From contig CASFYE010000022.1 of the NCBI GenBank assembly GCA_949298925.1, positions 1 to 38,991 on the forward strand: a DNA stretch of 38,991 bases, given 5' to 3'. The translations under genes and the position numbers were made by a program. The notes below the pieces were generated by a model that had not been told where the DNA came from, made no database searches, and saw only the letters and a list, made by a program, of their open reading frames with translations. This stretch comes from an uncultured Bacillota bacterium. GTDB taxonomy: Bacteria > Bacillota > Clostridia > Christensenellales > UBA1242. Positions 26,973 to 35,150 of this stretch are shown here, piece by piece (the stretch's first letter is position 1; each line of letters starts with the position of its first letter).

Positions 26973-27019
26973 TTGATATTATAAGTTTTTTGTGCTATTA
27001 TTGGTAATAAAACAAGAGG
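26973..27019 (+). promoter_or_regulatory. Promoter and RBS of the abiE operon
   Basis: TTGATA (26973-26978) and TATTAT (26996-27001) are 17 bases apart, each one mismatch from consensus. AGAGG at 27015-27019 lies 6 bases before the ATG. Confidence 0.7.
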
Positions 27020-27025
27020 TATATT

Positions 27026-27763
27026 ATGGAAACTTTGCCAAAACTTATAACAAAAAAAGAAGTAATAGATAAGTTTGAAAACGAAAAGCAATATTCAAAC
27101 TGGATTGCTTTAAAATTAAAATCAAACATATACAAGAAAGTTCGTAACAATCTTTATGCTTTAGTTGATCCATCAATTAATGATATTTATTCAACGAAAT
27201 TTGAAGTTGCTAGTAAGATTTCAGAAAGTTCTTTTATTTGCTATCATTCAGCTTTGGAATATTATGGAATTGCAAATCAAGTTTTTAGTAATGTTTTTGT
27301 TGGAAGTTTAACAAGGTTTAATAATTTTGTATTTAATGATAACGAATTTATTTTTAAATCCGCAAAGAATATTAAGTTTGTTAATAATATAATCAATGAA
27401 GGTATTAAAGTTTCATCGCTTGAAAAGACAATAGTTGATTGTATTGATAATATCAATTTGGCTGGAGGTATTGAAGAAATATTAAATGCTCTTGAGCAAA
27501 TTAAATACCTTAATGAAAATAAAATATTAGAAGTTTTGTTAGATATTAATAAGATGGTTTTATATCAAAAAGTTGGGTATTTATTAGAACTTTATAATAA
27601 TCAATTTGAATTTTCAGATAATTTTTTTAAAGAATGTAAAATTCATATAGGTAAAAAGGTTAATTATCTTATACAATATGAATTTAAGGAAACAGAACTA
27701 AACGAAAATTGGAAATTAATAGTACCTAAAAATCTAAAATCTCGCATTAATGGAGGATATTAA
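27026..27763 (+). CDS. abiEi: AbiEi-type antitoxin and transcriptional autoregulator
   Basis: This 245-residue protein matches the AbiEi group of type IV antitoxins. It has an N-terminal winged helix (about 8-60, with KVRNNLYALVDP), then the AbiEi core with CYHSALEYYGI and VSSLEKTIVDCI. In the family it represses its operon through upstream inverted repeats and counters the AbiEii nucleotidyltransferase without binding it directly. Here its stop overlaps the toxin start by one base (TAATG), so the two are translationally coupled. A suitable inverted repeat and promoter lie upstream. The lower GC and defence setting fit horizontal transfer. Confidence 0.85.
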   Translation: METLPKLITKKEVIDKFENEKQYSNWIALKLKSNIYKKVRNNLYALVDPSINDIYSTKFEVASKISESSFICYHSALEYYGIANQVFSNVFVGSLTRFNNFVFNDNEFIFKSAKNIKFVNNIINEGIKVSSLEKTIVDCIDNINLAGGIEEILNALEQIKYLNENKILEVLLDINKMVLYQKVGYLLELYNNQFEFSDNFFKECKIHIGKKVNYLIQYEFKETELNENWKLIVPKNLKSRINGGY

Positions 27764-28698
27764 TGAACTATTCAAAACAATACTTGGCAGAATTATCAAC
27801 AAAAACAAACTTTATAAAAGATAATTTAGAAAAGGTTTTAAGACTTGCTGAAATATTAAAATTTTTAAATACAGATGTTGTTTTTAAAGGAAAACTTGCA
27901 CTCAAAGGTGGAACAGCAATTAACCTAACAGCAATAGAACTTCCAAGACTTTCTGTTGATATCGATTTGGATTTTACTGAAAATTTAAGCAAGAATGAAA
28001 TTGAAGAAGTGAAATCTAAATTCACAAAAAAATTAACTGACTATATGTGGCAAGAAGGATATTCTTTAATGGTTGCTCCAAGAGAACACTATGCTTTATT
28101 ATCTTTCACTTTTAATTATATAAACAATGCTGGGAATAGAGATAATATCAAGATAGAAATAAATTTTATGGATAGATGTCATATCTTACCACTTGAACAA
28201 AAACAAGTCCTAAGTAAAGGGATTATAGATAAATTTGAAATTCTAACATTAAACACAACGGAGCTATATGCTAGCAAAATAAATGCTTTGCTTTCTCGTG
28301 CAACACCAAGAGATTTATATGATGTTAATGCAATGATAGAAAAAAATATTATAACTGATAAAAATTTACTTAAAAAGTGCTTAATTTTTTATAATATGAT
28401 TGGTGGGGAGCAAGACATAGATAGTCTAATTTACAGTAATATTGAAATGTTAAATTATATGAAATTCAAAACTCAATTAAAACCAGTTATCTCCAAAACT
28501 GATAACTTTGATTTAGAACAAGCAAAATTAAAAGTTGTTAATTATCTAAAAGAACTCATAAATTTAACTCAAGATGAAAAAACCTTTATAAATGAATTGA
28601 AAAACAAAAACTACAAACCAGAACTACTATTTAATGATACAAATATTGTGAAAAATATTTTATATCACCCTATGGCATTATGGAGATGTAGAAAATAG
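27763..28698 (+). CDS. abiEii: AbiEii-type nucleotidyltransferase toxin
   Basis: This 311-residue protein is an AbiEii/AbiGii-family nucleotidyltransferase, the toxin of a phage-abortive-infection pair. The fold signature is present: K48-G-G-T-A (48-52) and D66-I-D68-L-D70, the metal-binding acidic residues. The later segments ELYASKINALLSR and TPRDLYDVNAM match conserved motifs III and IV. Length fits the family, so it appears intact. It is coupled to abiEi by a one-base overlap behind GGAGG. Members transfer nucleotides to tRNA or other targets and stop growth on infection; the target here is unknown. Confidence 0.88.
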   Translation: MNYSKQYLAELSTKTNFIKDNLEKVLRLAEILKFLNTDVVFKGKLALKGGTAINLTAIELPRLSVDIDLDFTENLSKNEIEEVKSKFTKKLTDYMWQEGYSLMVAPREHYALLSFTFNYINNAGNRDNIKIEINFMDRCHILPLEQKQVLSKGIIDKFEILTLNTTELYASKINALLSRATPRDLYDVNAMIEKNIITDKNLLKKCLIFYNMIGGEQDIDSLIYSNIEMLNYMKFKTQLKPVISKTDNFDLEQAKLKVVNYLKELINLTQDEKTFINELKNKNYKPELLFNDTNIVKNILYHPMALWRCRK

Positions 28699-28717
28699 TA
28701 ATGATCTTTTATAATTT

Positions 28718-28747
28718 TATACAACTTTGAAAATTTTATGTTATAAT
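28718..28747 (+). promoter_or_regulatory. Promoter of the restriction island operon
   Basis: A perfect TATAAT (28742-28747) lies 18 bases after a four-of-six -35 (TATACA, 28718-28723). It is placed just ahead of the GIY-YIG gene and is the only good promoter seen before hsdM. Confidence 0.55.
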
Positions 28748-28769
28748 GTTTTAGTACAGTGAGGTTTAT

Positions 28770-29423
28770 ATGGAAGAAAACAAAGGGGAAATTTATATTT
28801 TAACTAATCCGTCATTCCCAGAGTATGTAAAAATTGGTTATGCCGATGATGTTAAAAAAAGATTAGCACAACTAAATAGAAGCGAGTGTGTACCATTTGC
28901 ATTTAGAGTTTATGCTACTTATGAAGTAAGTTCAAGATTGTCTGATATTAAGATACATGAAATTATAGATAAGCTTAATCCTAATCTTCGTTCAATTGAA
29001 AATTTTGAAGGAAAGAAAAGGGTGAGAGAATTTTATGCTATGAGTCCTGAAGATGCTTATGATTTATTAAAGGCAATAGCAGAAATTAATGGTATGGAAG
29101 GAAAATTAAAAAAAGTTACTCCTTCAAAAGAAGAGAAGAAAGAGGAACAATTAGCAAATAGTATAAGAAAAAGTGCTATTGATTTTTACGAACTTGGAAT
29201 TAAACAAGGTGATGAATTTACATATATCCATAATCCAAACATTAAAGTTAAGGTGTTGGATAATAGAAATGTTGAATATAATGGTGAAAAAACTTCATTA
29301 AGTGCGCTAGCTCAAAAATTGTTAGGCAAGAAAAGTCCAGTTCAAGGGACATTACATTTTTCATATAACGGAGAAATATTAAAAGAATTGAGAGATAGAA
29401 TTGAAAGTGAGAAGAAGTTGTGA
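28770..29423 (+). CDS. GIY-YIG (T5orf172-type) nuclease with RAMA/DUF4357-like C-terminus
   Basis: Residues 6-100 resemble the T5orf172/MUG113 branch of GIY-YIG nucleases: EIYILTN for the first motif, VKIGYADDVKKRLAQLN for the second, with Arg in the expected place. After a charged linker (about 112-125), the C-terminal block (145-217; FTYIHNPNIKVKVL, VEYNGEKTSLSALAQKLLG, QGTLHFSYNG) looks like the RAMA/DUF4357 domain found beside restriction and DNA-modification enzymes. The next gene starts on the last base of its stop codon (TGATG), and the hsd genes follow, so it probably belongs to the restriction operon. It may cut or nick DNA, or recognise modified DNA through the tail. The role is inferred. 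Confidence 0.8.
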   Translation: MEENKGEIYILTNPSFPEYVKIGYADDVKKRLAQLNRSECVPFAFRVYATYEVSSRLSDIKIHEIIDKLNPNLRSIENFEGKKRVREFYAMSPEDAYDLLKAIAEINGMEGKLKKVTPSKEEKKEEQLANSIRKSAIDFYELGIKQGDEFTYIHNPNIKVKVLDNRNVEYNGEKTSLSALAQKLLGKKSPVQGTLHFSYNGEILKELRDRIESEKKL

Positions 29424-29809
29424 TGAGTTATGAGATAAATAAAAAACTGTTAGATAGAAACAGCAAGAAGCAATTTGTAAATAGTGCCATAGCATTACAA
29501 CAAATTGATCAAGAAAATGATTTTCTTGCAAGGGAAATTGCATATGAAGAAAATGTAAAATACAACGAAATAGTGGCTGGACAAAATAAACAAATAAAAT
29601 TTTTGAACGAAAATTTGTGTAAATTAGAAAAAAATTATGAAAAGCTTGATGAATTATACGAAATAAAAAATAGAGAGTTAAAAGAAAATAAAGAAGCATT
29701 ATTAAAAAGTGAAAAATATAACAAAAAAATGTGGATAGCTACGATAATATCGGTTGGAGTAAGTGTTGTTTCTTTATTATTTACAATAATTTTTAGTATT
29801 TTAGTTTAA
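29423..29809 (+). CDS. Coiled-coil protein with C-terminal membrane anchor
   Basis: This 128-residue protein has no family I recognise. Residues 30-98 are a strongly charged Lys/Glu/Asn-rich region expected to form a coiled coil (NKQIKFLNENLCKLEKNYEK). Residues 102-125 are one hydrophobic helix at the C-terminus, so it should be tail-anchored with the coiled coil in the cytoplasm. I start at the ATG at 29423, which overlaps the previous stop by one base; a GTG at 29420 also exists. It ends 14 bases before hsdM. A membrane-tethered partner in a type I restriction operon is unusual and may place the complex near incoming DNA. Confidence 0.65.
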   Translation: MSYEINKKLLDRNSKKQFVNSAIALQQIDQENDFLAREIAYEENVKYNEIVAGQNKQIKFLNENLCKLEKNYEKLDELYEIKNRELKENKEALLKSEKYNKKMWIATIISVGVSVVSLLFTIIFSILV

Positions 29810-29823
29810 TGTGGAGATAAATT

Positions 29824-32292
29824 ATGGCAGTTAAGAAAAGCGAATTATATAGCAAGTTGTGGGCAAGTTGTGATGAATTGAGAGGAGGTATGGATGCTTC
29901 TCAGTATAAAGATTATGTTTTAACATTATTATTTGTTAAGTATGTTAGTGACAAATTTAAAGGACAACCTTTTGCAGATATTGAGATCCCAGAAGGTGCC
30001 AGTTTTGATGATATGGTTGCGCTTAAAAGAGATGCTCATCTTGGCGAAGAAATGGATAAAATTATTGGCAAACTTGCAGAAGTAAATAACTTAAGAAATG
30101 TTATTGACAATGCAAAATTCAATGATGAAGAAAAAATGGGAAAAGATAAGGAAAAAATCGATAGACTTTCAAATCTTATTGATATTTTTGATAATCCAGA
30201 TTTGAATTTTAAAGACAACAGAACAGATGGGGACGATATTATTGGTGATGCTTATGAGTATCTTATGAAGAATTTTGCAAAAGATTCTGGTAAAAGTAAA
30301 GGACAATTTTATACTCCTGCAGAAGTATCAAGAATTTTAGCAAAAATTATAGGGATAAAAAATGCTAAAAGCTCCGACACTTTGTATGATTGTGCCTGTG
30401 GAAGTGGGTCACTTCTTATTAGAGCGGCAAGTGAGTGTGATAATAAAGTTACTATCTATGGTCAAGAAAAAGATGGCGCAACAGCTGGTATGGCAAAAAT
30501 GAATATGGTTTTGCATAATCTTTCAACGGCAACAATACATAAAGACAATACGATGTCTGCTCCATTTTTTAAAGAACAAGATAGTAAGGGTAACAATATA
30601 GATAACAAATTAAAACAATTTAATTACATTGTTGCGAATCCACCATTTTCATTAAAAAATTGGAAGAATGGTGTTGATATAGAAAAGTATGGAATTTATC
30701 AAGGGTATAGTATTCCACCGGAAAAATGTGGAGACTATGCTTGGCTTTTGCATTGCATTAAATCATTAAAACAAACGGGCACCGGGGCTATTATACTTCC
30801 ACATGGTGTTTTGTTTAGAGGTAATGCTGAAGCAGAAATTAGAAAAGAAATTATCGATAGAGGTTTAATCAAAGCAATAATTGGGCTACCTGCAAATTTA
30901 TTTTTTGGAACGGGCATCCCTGCTTGTATTATTGTATTTGACAAAAAAGATGTTGCAAATAGAAAAGGCATTTTTATGATAGATGCAAGTAAAGGATTCG
31001 TTAAAGACGGACCTAAAAACAAATTAAGGGAGCAAGACATAAAGAAAATAGTTGACGCTTTTGAAGGTCAATTAAATATTCCAAAATTCTCAAGATTTGT
31101 TGAAAATGAAGAAATAAAAGTAAAGAATGAATATAATTTAAACATTCCAAGATATATTGATACAACAGAAATTGAAGATTTACAAAATATTGAAGCACAT
31201 TTGCATGGTGGAATTCCTATGGAAGATGTTGACTCTCTTGACAAATATTGGAAGCAATTTCCTTATTTAAAAGAAAAATTGTTTTCTAAATTAAGAGATG
31301 GTTTTTATAAATTAAATATCAATAAAGATGATATAAGGTCAACAATTTTTAATGATGAACAATTTTCTTCTTATTCTCAAAAAGTTGATAAAGCATTCTC
31401 TGAATGGAAAGAGTTTGCTGATGAGAAATTAAGAGCAATGAATATTTCTGTGAAACCTAAGGAGCTTATAATTGAACTTTCTGATAAATTAATTTCAGAA
31501 TTTGAATCGGTAGAACTTATTGATAAATATGATGTTTATGAGGTTTTGCTTGAATATTGGCAAGAAACCATGCTTGATGATGCTTCTTTAATCTGTTCAG
31601 AGAATGGATGGAATGAAGCAAAAGAAACTGAATTAGAATATGCTAAACCTAAAAAAACAAAAGAAGGTGAGGAAAATAAACCTAAAAAAGATCCAAAAGT
31701 AACTGGCTGGCACGGTAAAATTATAAGCAAAGAACTTCTTGCTAGTGTTTATTTTAGCGACGCTGTTTTAGTAATAGAAACTACAACAAATGCCGTAGTT
31801 GAACAAGAAAGTTTATTACAAGCATTAATTGAAGAAAATAGTGAAGATGATTCTATATTTAATGATTGTATGAACGATAAAAACGAAGTTACAACAAAAT
31901 TGGTTGAATCAAAATTTAAAGAACTTAAAAAACTTAATCAGTTAGATGATGATTATTATCTTCTTAAACAATATTTAGATATTAATGAAGTTATAAAACA
32001 ATTAAATAAAGATTTAAAAATATTAAATGCAGGATTAGAATCAGATTTAATAAAAAAATATCCAACTTTAACAGTTGAAGGAATTAAAGATATTCTTATA
32101 AATAAAAAATGGTTAAAAGCAATTTTTGATGGGATAGATAATCTTTACACAACCATTTCTCACAACATAACAAATCGAATTATGGAACTTGTTGAAAGAT
32201 ATGAGTACACTCTTTCTGAAATAGAAAACAATGTTAATTCTTACGAAGCGAAGGTTAAAGAACATCTTAAAAGGATGGGATTTGTGCTATGA
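29824..32292 (+). CDS. hsdM: Type I restriction-modification DNA methyltransferase (HsdM) with long C-terminal extension
   Basis: This is the modification subunit, an N6-adenine methyltransferase that also serves in the HsdRMS complex. The N-terminal HsdM helical domain (1-150) includes SQYKDYVLTLLFVKY. The catalytic domain has the SAM-binding motif DCACGSGS (from 189), the catalytic NPPF (272-275), and the GQFYTPAEV segment before them. At 822 residues it is some 300 longer than common HsdM. The extra C-terminal part (about 455-822) is charged and largely helical, with a Lys/Glu/Pro-rich linker near 605-625; long HsdM forms of this kind exist in other bacteria. It overlaps hsdS by four bases (ATGA). 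GGAG upstream supports the start. Confidence 0.95.
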   Translation: MAVKKSELYSKLWASCDELRGGMDASQYKDYVLTLLFVKYVSDKFKGQPFADIEIPEGASFDDMVALKRDAHLGEEMDKIIGKLAEVNNLRNVIDNAKFNDEEKMGKDKEKIDRLSNLIDIFDNPDLNFKDNRTDGDDIIGDAYEYLMKNFAKDSGKSKGQFYTPAEVSRILAKIIGIKNAKSSDTLYDCACGSGSLLIRAASECDNKVTIYGQEKDGATAGMAKMNMVLHNLSTATIHKDNTMSAPFFKEQDSKGNNIDNKLKQFNYIVANPPFSLKNWKNGVDIEKYGIYQGYSIPPEKCGDYAWLLHCIKSLKQTGTGAIILPHGVLFRGNAEAEIRKEIIDRGLIKAIIGLPANLFFGTGIPACIIVFDKKDVANRKGIFMIDASKGFVKDGPKNKLREQDIKKIVDAFEGQLNIPKFSRFVENEEIKVKNEYNLNIPRYIDTTEIEDLQNIEAHLHGGIPMEDVDSLDKYWKQFPYLKEKLFSKLRDGFYKLNINKDDIRSTIFNDEQFSSYSQKVDKAFSEWKEFADEKLRAMNISVKPKELIIELSDKLISEFESVELIDKYDVYEVLLEYWQETMLDDASLICSENGWNEAKETELEYAKPKKTKEGEENKPKKDPKVTGWHGKIISKELLASVYFSDAVLVIETTTNAVVEQESLLQALIEENSEDDSIFNDCMNDKNEVTTKLVESKFKELKKLNQLDDDYYLLKQYLDINEVIKQLNKDLKILNAGLESDLIKKYPTLTVEGIKDILINKKWLKAIFDGIDNLYTTISHNITNRIMELVERYEYTLSEIENNVNSYEAKVKEHLKRMGFVL

Positions 32293-34085
32293 TAAAAGAT
32301 TGGGAATTTTGTAAAATTGAAAATATTTCAAAAACTAGCTCAGGAGGAACACCTAATAGAAAAATTTTAAATTATTATAAAGGTAAAATAAGATGGTTTA
32401 CCACTAGTGAATTATCGCAAAAATATCTTTATGATTCAAATGAGCATATTACAGAAAAGGCAATAGAAAATAGTTCTGCTAAACTTTTTAAAAAAGAAAC
32501 AATATTGTTGGCAATGTATGGTGCCACAATTGGGAAAGTGTCTATTTTAAAGGCAGATGCAACAACTAATCAAGCATGTTGTGCCATCATGCCTTATAGT
32601 AATTATTTTAATGAGTATATTTATTATCAATTGGTTTTTAACAAAAAAAATTTAATTAATTTGGGTTGTGGAGCAGGTCAACCAAACATTAGTCAAAAAA
32701 TAATAAAAGATTTTTCAATCATATGTCCTAAAAATAAAGATGAGCAAATTAAAATAGCTACAGTTTTGTCAAATATTGATTTGTTAATTCATAGCCTTGA
32801 AAAATTAATTGGAAAGAAAAAATTGATTAAACAAGGTGTGATGCAAGAATTATTAACTGGTAAAAAGCGCCTTCCTGGATTTAATAAAGAATGGAAACAA
32901 GTTGAACTCGGATCATTGGGAGAAATATATAATGGGCTAACTGGAAAAACCAAAAACGATTTTGGATGGGGAAATTCAAAGTATGTAACATTTTTAAATG
33001 TATTAAATAATAGAAAGTTAAATAATAAGTTGTTTGAAAAAGTAAATATAAATGAAGTTCAAAATTTTATAAAATATGGAGACTTGTTTTTTAACACTTC
33101 TTCCGAAATTCCAGAAGAAGTTGCTTTATGTTCTGCCTTTATGGACAAAACTAATGAGAATATAGCAGTTAATAGTTTTTGTTTTGGATTTAGACTATAT
33201 GATTTAAAAAGAATTTTTCCATTGTATATTGTTGATTATTTTAGGTCAAATGATGGAAGAAAAAAAATAATTCAAATAGCTCAAGGTTCTACAAGATATA
33301 ATTTATCTAAAGAATACTTTTTAAAATTATTAATACCTATTCCAGAATATGAAGAACAAAAGGCAATTTCCATAATAATTTCCGATATTGATGATGAAAT
33401 TAAATTTTTAGAACAAGATTTGGAAAAGTATAAGAATATTAAGCAAGGAATGATGGAACAACTTTTAACAGGAAAGATTAGACTTATAGAATTTAATGAA
33501 AATATTCAAAGTATGTCAGATAAAAAACATAATCAACATTTTGATGATGCTGTGGTTTTTGCAAACATTGTTGCAAGTTGTTACAGTCCTGACTATCCTT
33601 TAGGAAGAAAGAAATGTCAAAAAATGATGTATTTATTTAAAAGATTTAATAATTCTTCGGTTGAGCAATTTGGTCATTATGCTGCAGGCCCATATGATAA
33701 CAAGGCGAGATATGGTGGATTTGAAACAATTGCAATAAAGAATAAATATGTAGTGGAAAACAAATCAAATAAAGGTTCATCATTTGCTCCAGGTCCAGAA
33801 ATTGATAAAGCAAAATCATATTGTTCAAAATATGGTTATGATAAATTTATTCCTATATTTAATCAATATCTTAAGTTTAAAAAAGTTGATGAACTTGAAT
33901 TGTATACAACAGTTGATAAAACAATTCTTGAATTGAAAGAGCAAAATTTGCCAATAAATTTAAACACAGTTAAAAATTATATTTCAAACGATAAAACATG
34001 GGTTCCTAAATTAACACGTGAAGTTTTTAATGATGAGAATATTGAAGAAGCAATTCGCTTTTCTCAACTAATTTTAGGGGTGTAA
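32289..34085 (+). CDS. hsdS: Type I restriction specificity subunit (HsdS) fused to a Panacea/SocA-like domain
   Basis: Residues 1-400 are a normal HsdS, which picks the DNA target. The first target-recognition domain begins with SGGTPNR, the second follows the central conserved helix (QGVMQELLTGKKRLPGF, about 180-198). The distal repeat of that helix ends as QGMMEQLLTGKIRL near 395. HsdS usually stops here. Instead the frame continues for about 190 residues (from about 405) with KKCQKMMYLFKRF and HYAAGPYDNKARYGG, resembling the Panacea/SocA (DUF4065) domain known from antitoxins. An in-frame ATG at 33513 has no ribosome binding site, so a real fusion is more likely than a second gene. It overlaps hsdM by four bases. 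The domain match is by eye. Confidence 0.88.
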   Translation: MIKDWEFCKIENISKTSSGGTPNRKILNYYKGKIRWFTTSELSQKYLYDSNEHITEKAIENSSAKLFKKETILLAMYGATIGKVSILKADATTNQACCAIMPYSNYFNEYIYYQLVFNKKNLINLGCGAGQPNISQKIIKDFSIICPKNKDEQIKIATVLSNIDLLIHSLEKLIGKKKLIKQGVMQELLTGKKRLPGFNKEWKQVELGSLGEIYNGLTGKTKNDFGWGNSKYVTFLNVLNNRKLNNKLFEKVNINEVQNFIKYGDLFFNTSSEIPEEVALCSAFMDKTNENIAVNSFCFGFRLYDLKRIFPLYIVDYFRSNDGRKKIIQIAQGSTRYNLSKEYFLKLLIPIPEYEEQKAISIIISDIDDEIKFLEQDLEKYKNIKQGMMEQLLTGKIRLIEFNENIQSMSDKKHNQHFDDAVVFANIVASCYSPDYPLGRKKCQKMMYLFKRFNNSSVEQFGHYAAGPYDNKARYGGFETIAIKNKYVVENKSNKGSSFAPGPEIDKAKSYCSKYGYDKFIPIFNQYLKFKKVDELELYTTVDKTILELKEQNLPINLNTVKNYISNDKTWVPKLTREVFNDENIEEAIRFSQLILGV

Positions 34086-34089
34086 ATTT

Positions 34090-34779
34090 ATGGAGATGAC
34101 TGTTGAAGAATTGACAAATAAATGTGAAGTAGAAGAAAGAAAATTTTATTTTCAATACTGGAAACATTATTCTGCATTAGAAGAAAAAGTTATGGCAACA
34201 GATAATTATGTTACTATAGATAAGGATAATTATAATACTTTTTCTATAGAATATGATATTTTATTACAGGCTATATGTAGTGAAATTGATGTTGTGGCAA
34301 AGAGGTTATGTTTGGAATATGATCCACATTCTTCTGCTAACGACATTATGGAATATTTAGAGATCTTTGTTAATCATCCAGATGAGATTGAAAATAAAAA
34401 AGTAACATTATATAATTATAATATCGATTTGTATCCTTGGAAAAACATATCAGGGTTTCATTTTGAAAATGGTAAAAAAGTTAGGAATTTACCTGATTGG
34501 TGGACTGGTTATAACGCAATTAAGCATAGAAGGATAAACTCAACCAAATCAAACAATGAATTTACAATAACTGAGAGGAATATTAAGAAAGCAAATTTAA
34601 AAAATGTATTGAATGCTTTAGCTGCTTTATATTCTTTAGAAAAAGCATGTAAAGACAATATGAATAAGCGATTTGTAAAACAGTTTAGAGAACTTGGTTC
34701 AGATCGGTCAGCAAAAATTTATTATGAAGAATCAAAATGTGTATTTGAACAAGGAATTGAGTTTATAGTGGAGGAATAA
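34090..34779 (+). CDS. Uncharacterised protein within the type I restriction operon
   Basis: This 229-residue soluble, mostly helical protein is not one I can name. Its most striking segment is WWTGYNAIKHRR (about 137-148) followed by a hydrophobic helix (NVLNALAALYSLE). The Y-N-x-x-K-H-x-R pattern is seen in several uncharacterised bacterial proteins, and loosely recalls HEPN-type R-x(4-6)-H motifs, but I would not claim nuclease activity. It starts 4 bases after hsdS and ends 1 base before the next gene, so it is firmly in the operon. No membrane helix or signal peptide. Confidence 0.7.
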   Translation: MEMTVEELTNKCEVEERKFYFQYWKHYSALEEKVMATDNYVTIDKDNYNTFSIEYDILLQAICSEIDVVAKRLCLEYDPHSSANDIMEYLEIFVNHPDEIENKKVTLYNYNIDLYPWKNISGFHFENGKKVRNLPDWWTGYNAIKHRRINSTKSNNEFTITERNIKKANLKNVLNALAALYSLEKACKDNMNKRFVKQFRELGSDRSAKIYYEESKCVFEQGIEFIVEE

Positions 34780-34780
34780 T

Positions 34781-35142
34781 ATGGGGATTATAAATGAAAT
34801 TTCAGATTTATTTTTAAAATTAAAAAAATTGCCAAATTTGCAAAAGATCAAGCGACAATGTCGTTATTAATGGACTTACAGGAAAAATTCATTGAATTAA
34901 GAGAAGAAAATGCAAATCTAAAGGAAAGATTGAAAGAAAATCAAGATGTAAAGGAAATTGAAAAACGAATTGATAGAAATAATGGTGATGCTGTAGATTA
35001 TACAGATGAAAATGGAAATCAATTGGTAATTTGTACAAACTGTTGGGACAATAATAGAAAAATAATACAAGTTCAACACTCAGGAGGCCGTCAATATTTT
35101 TGTGGGGTTTGTAAGCAGTATAAGTATAAAGTTAATAAATAG
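34781..35142 (+). CDS. Coiled-coil/zinc-ribbon protein split by a -1 shift at an A7 run
   Basis: GGAGG (34771 region) serves an ATG at 34781, whose frame (MGIINEISDLFLKLKK) closes at 34870. The continuation is in the -1 frame: with one more A in the A7 run at 34822-34828 it would read on as IAKFAKDQATMSLLMDLQEK. That joined protein has the usual layout of a small family: helical start, coiled coil (LREENANLKERLKE), and a zinc ribbon CTNCW ... FCGVC. As it stands, the longest single frame begins at an ATG at 34858 with no ribosome binding site and gives 94 residues. Explanations are a one-base deletion, a read error, or -1 slippage at A-AAA-AAA. It lies between the 229-aa gene and hsdR. Confidence 0.65.
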
Positions 35143-35150
35143 GAGTTATT

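Noticed and set aside
33513..34085. Panacea-like region as a separate gene starting at 33513
   Set aside because: There is no ribosome binding site before the ATG and the frame is continuous with hsdS, so a fusion is the simpler reading.
34507..34545. HEPN ribonuclease motif in the 229-aa protein
   Set aside because: The R-x(4-6)-H spacing is not clearly met; only a loose likeness, so nuclease function was not assigned.
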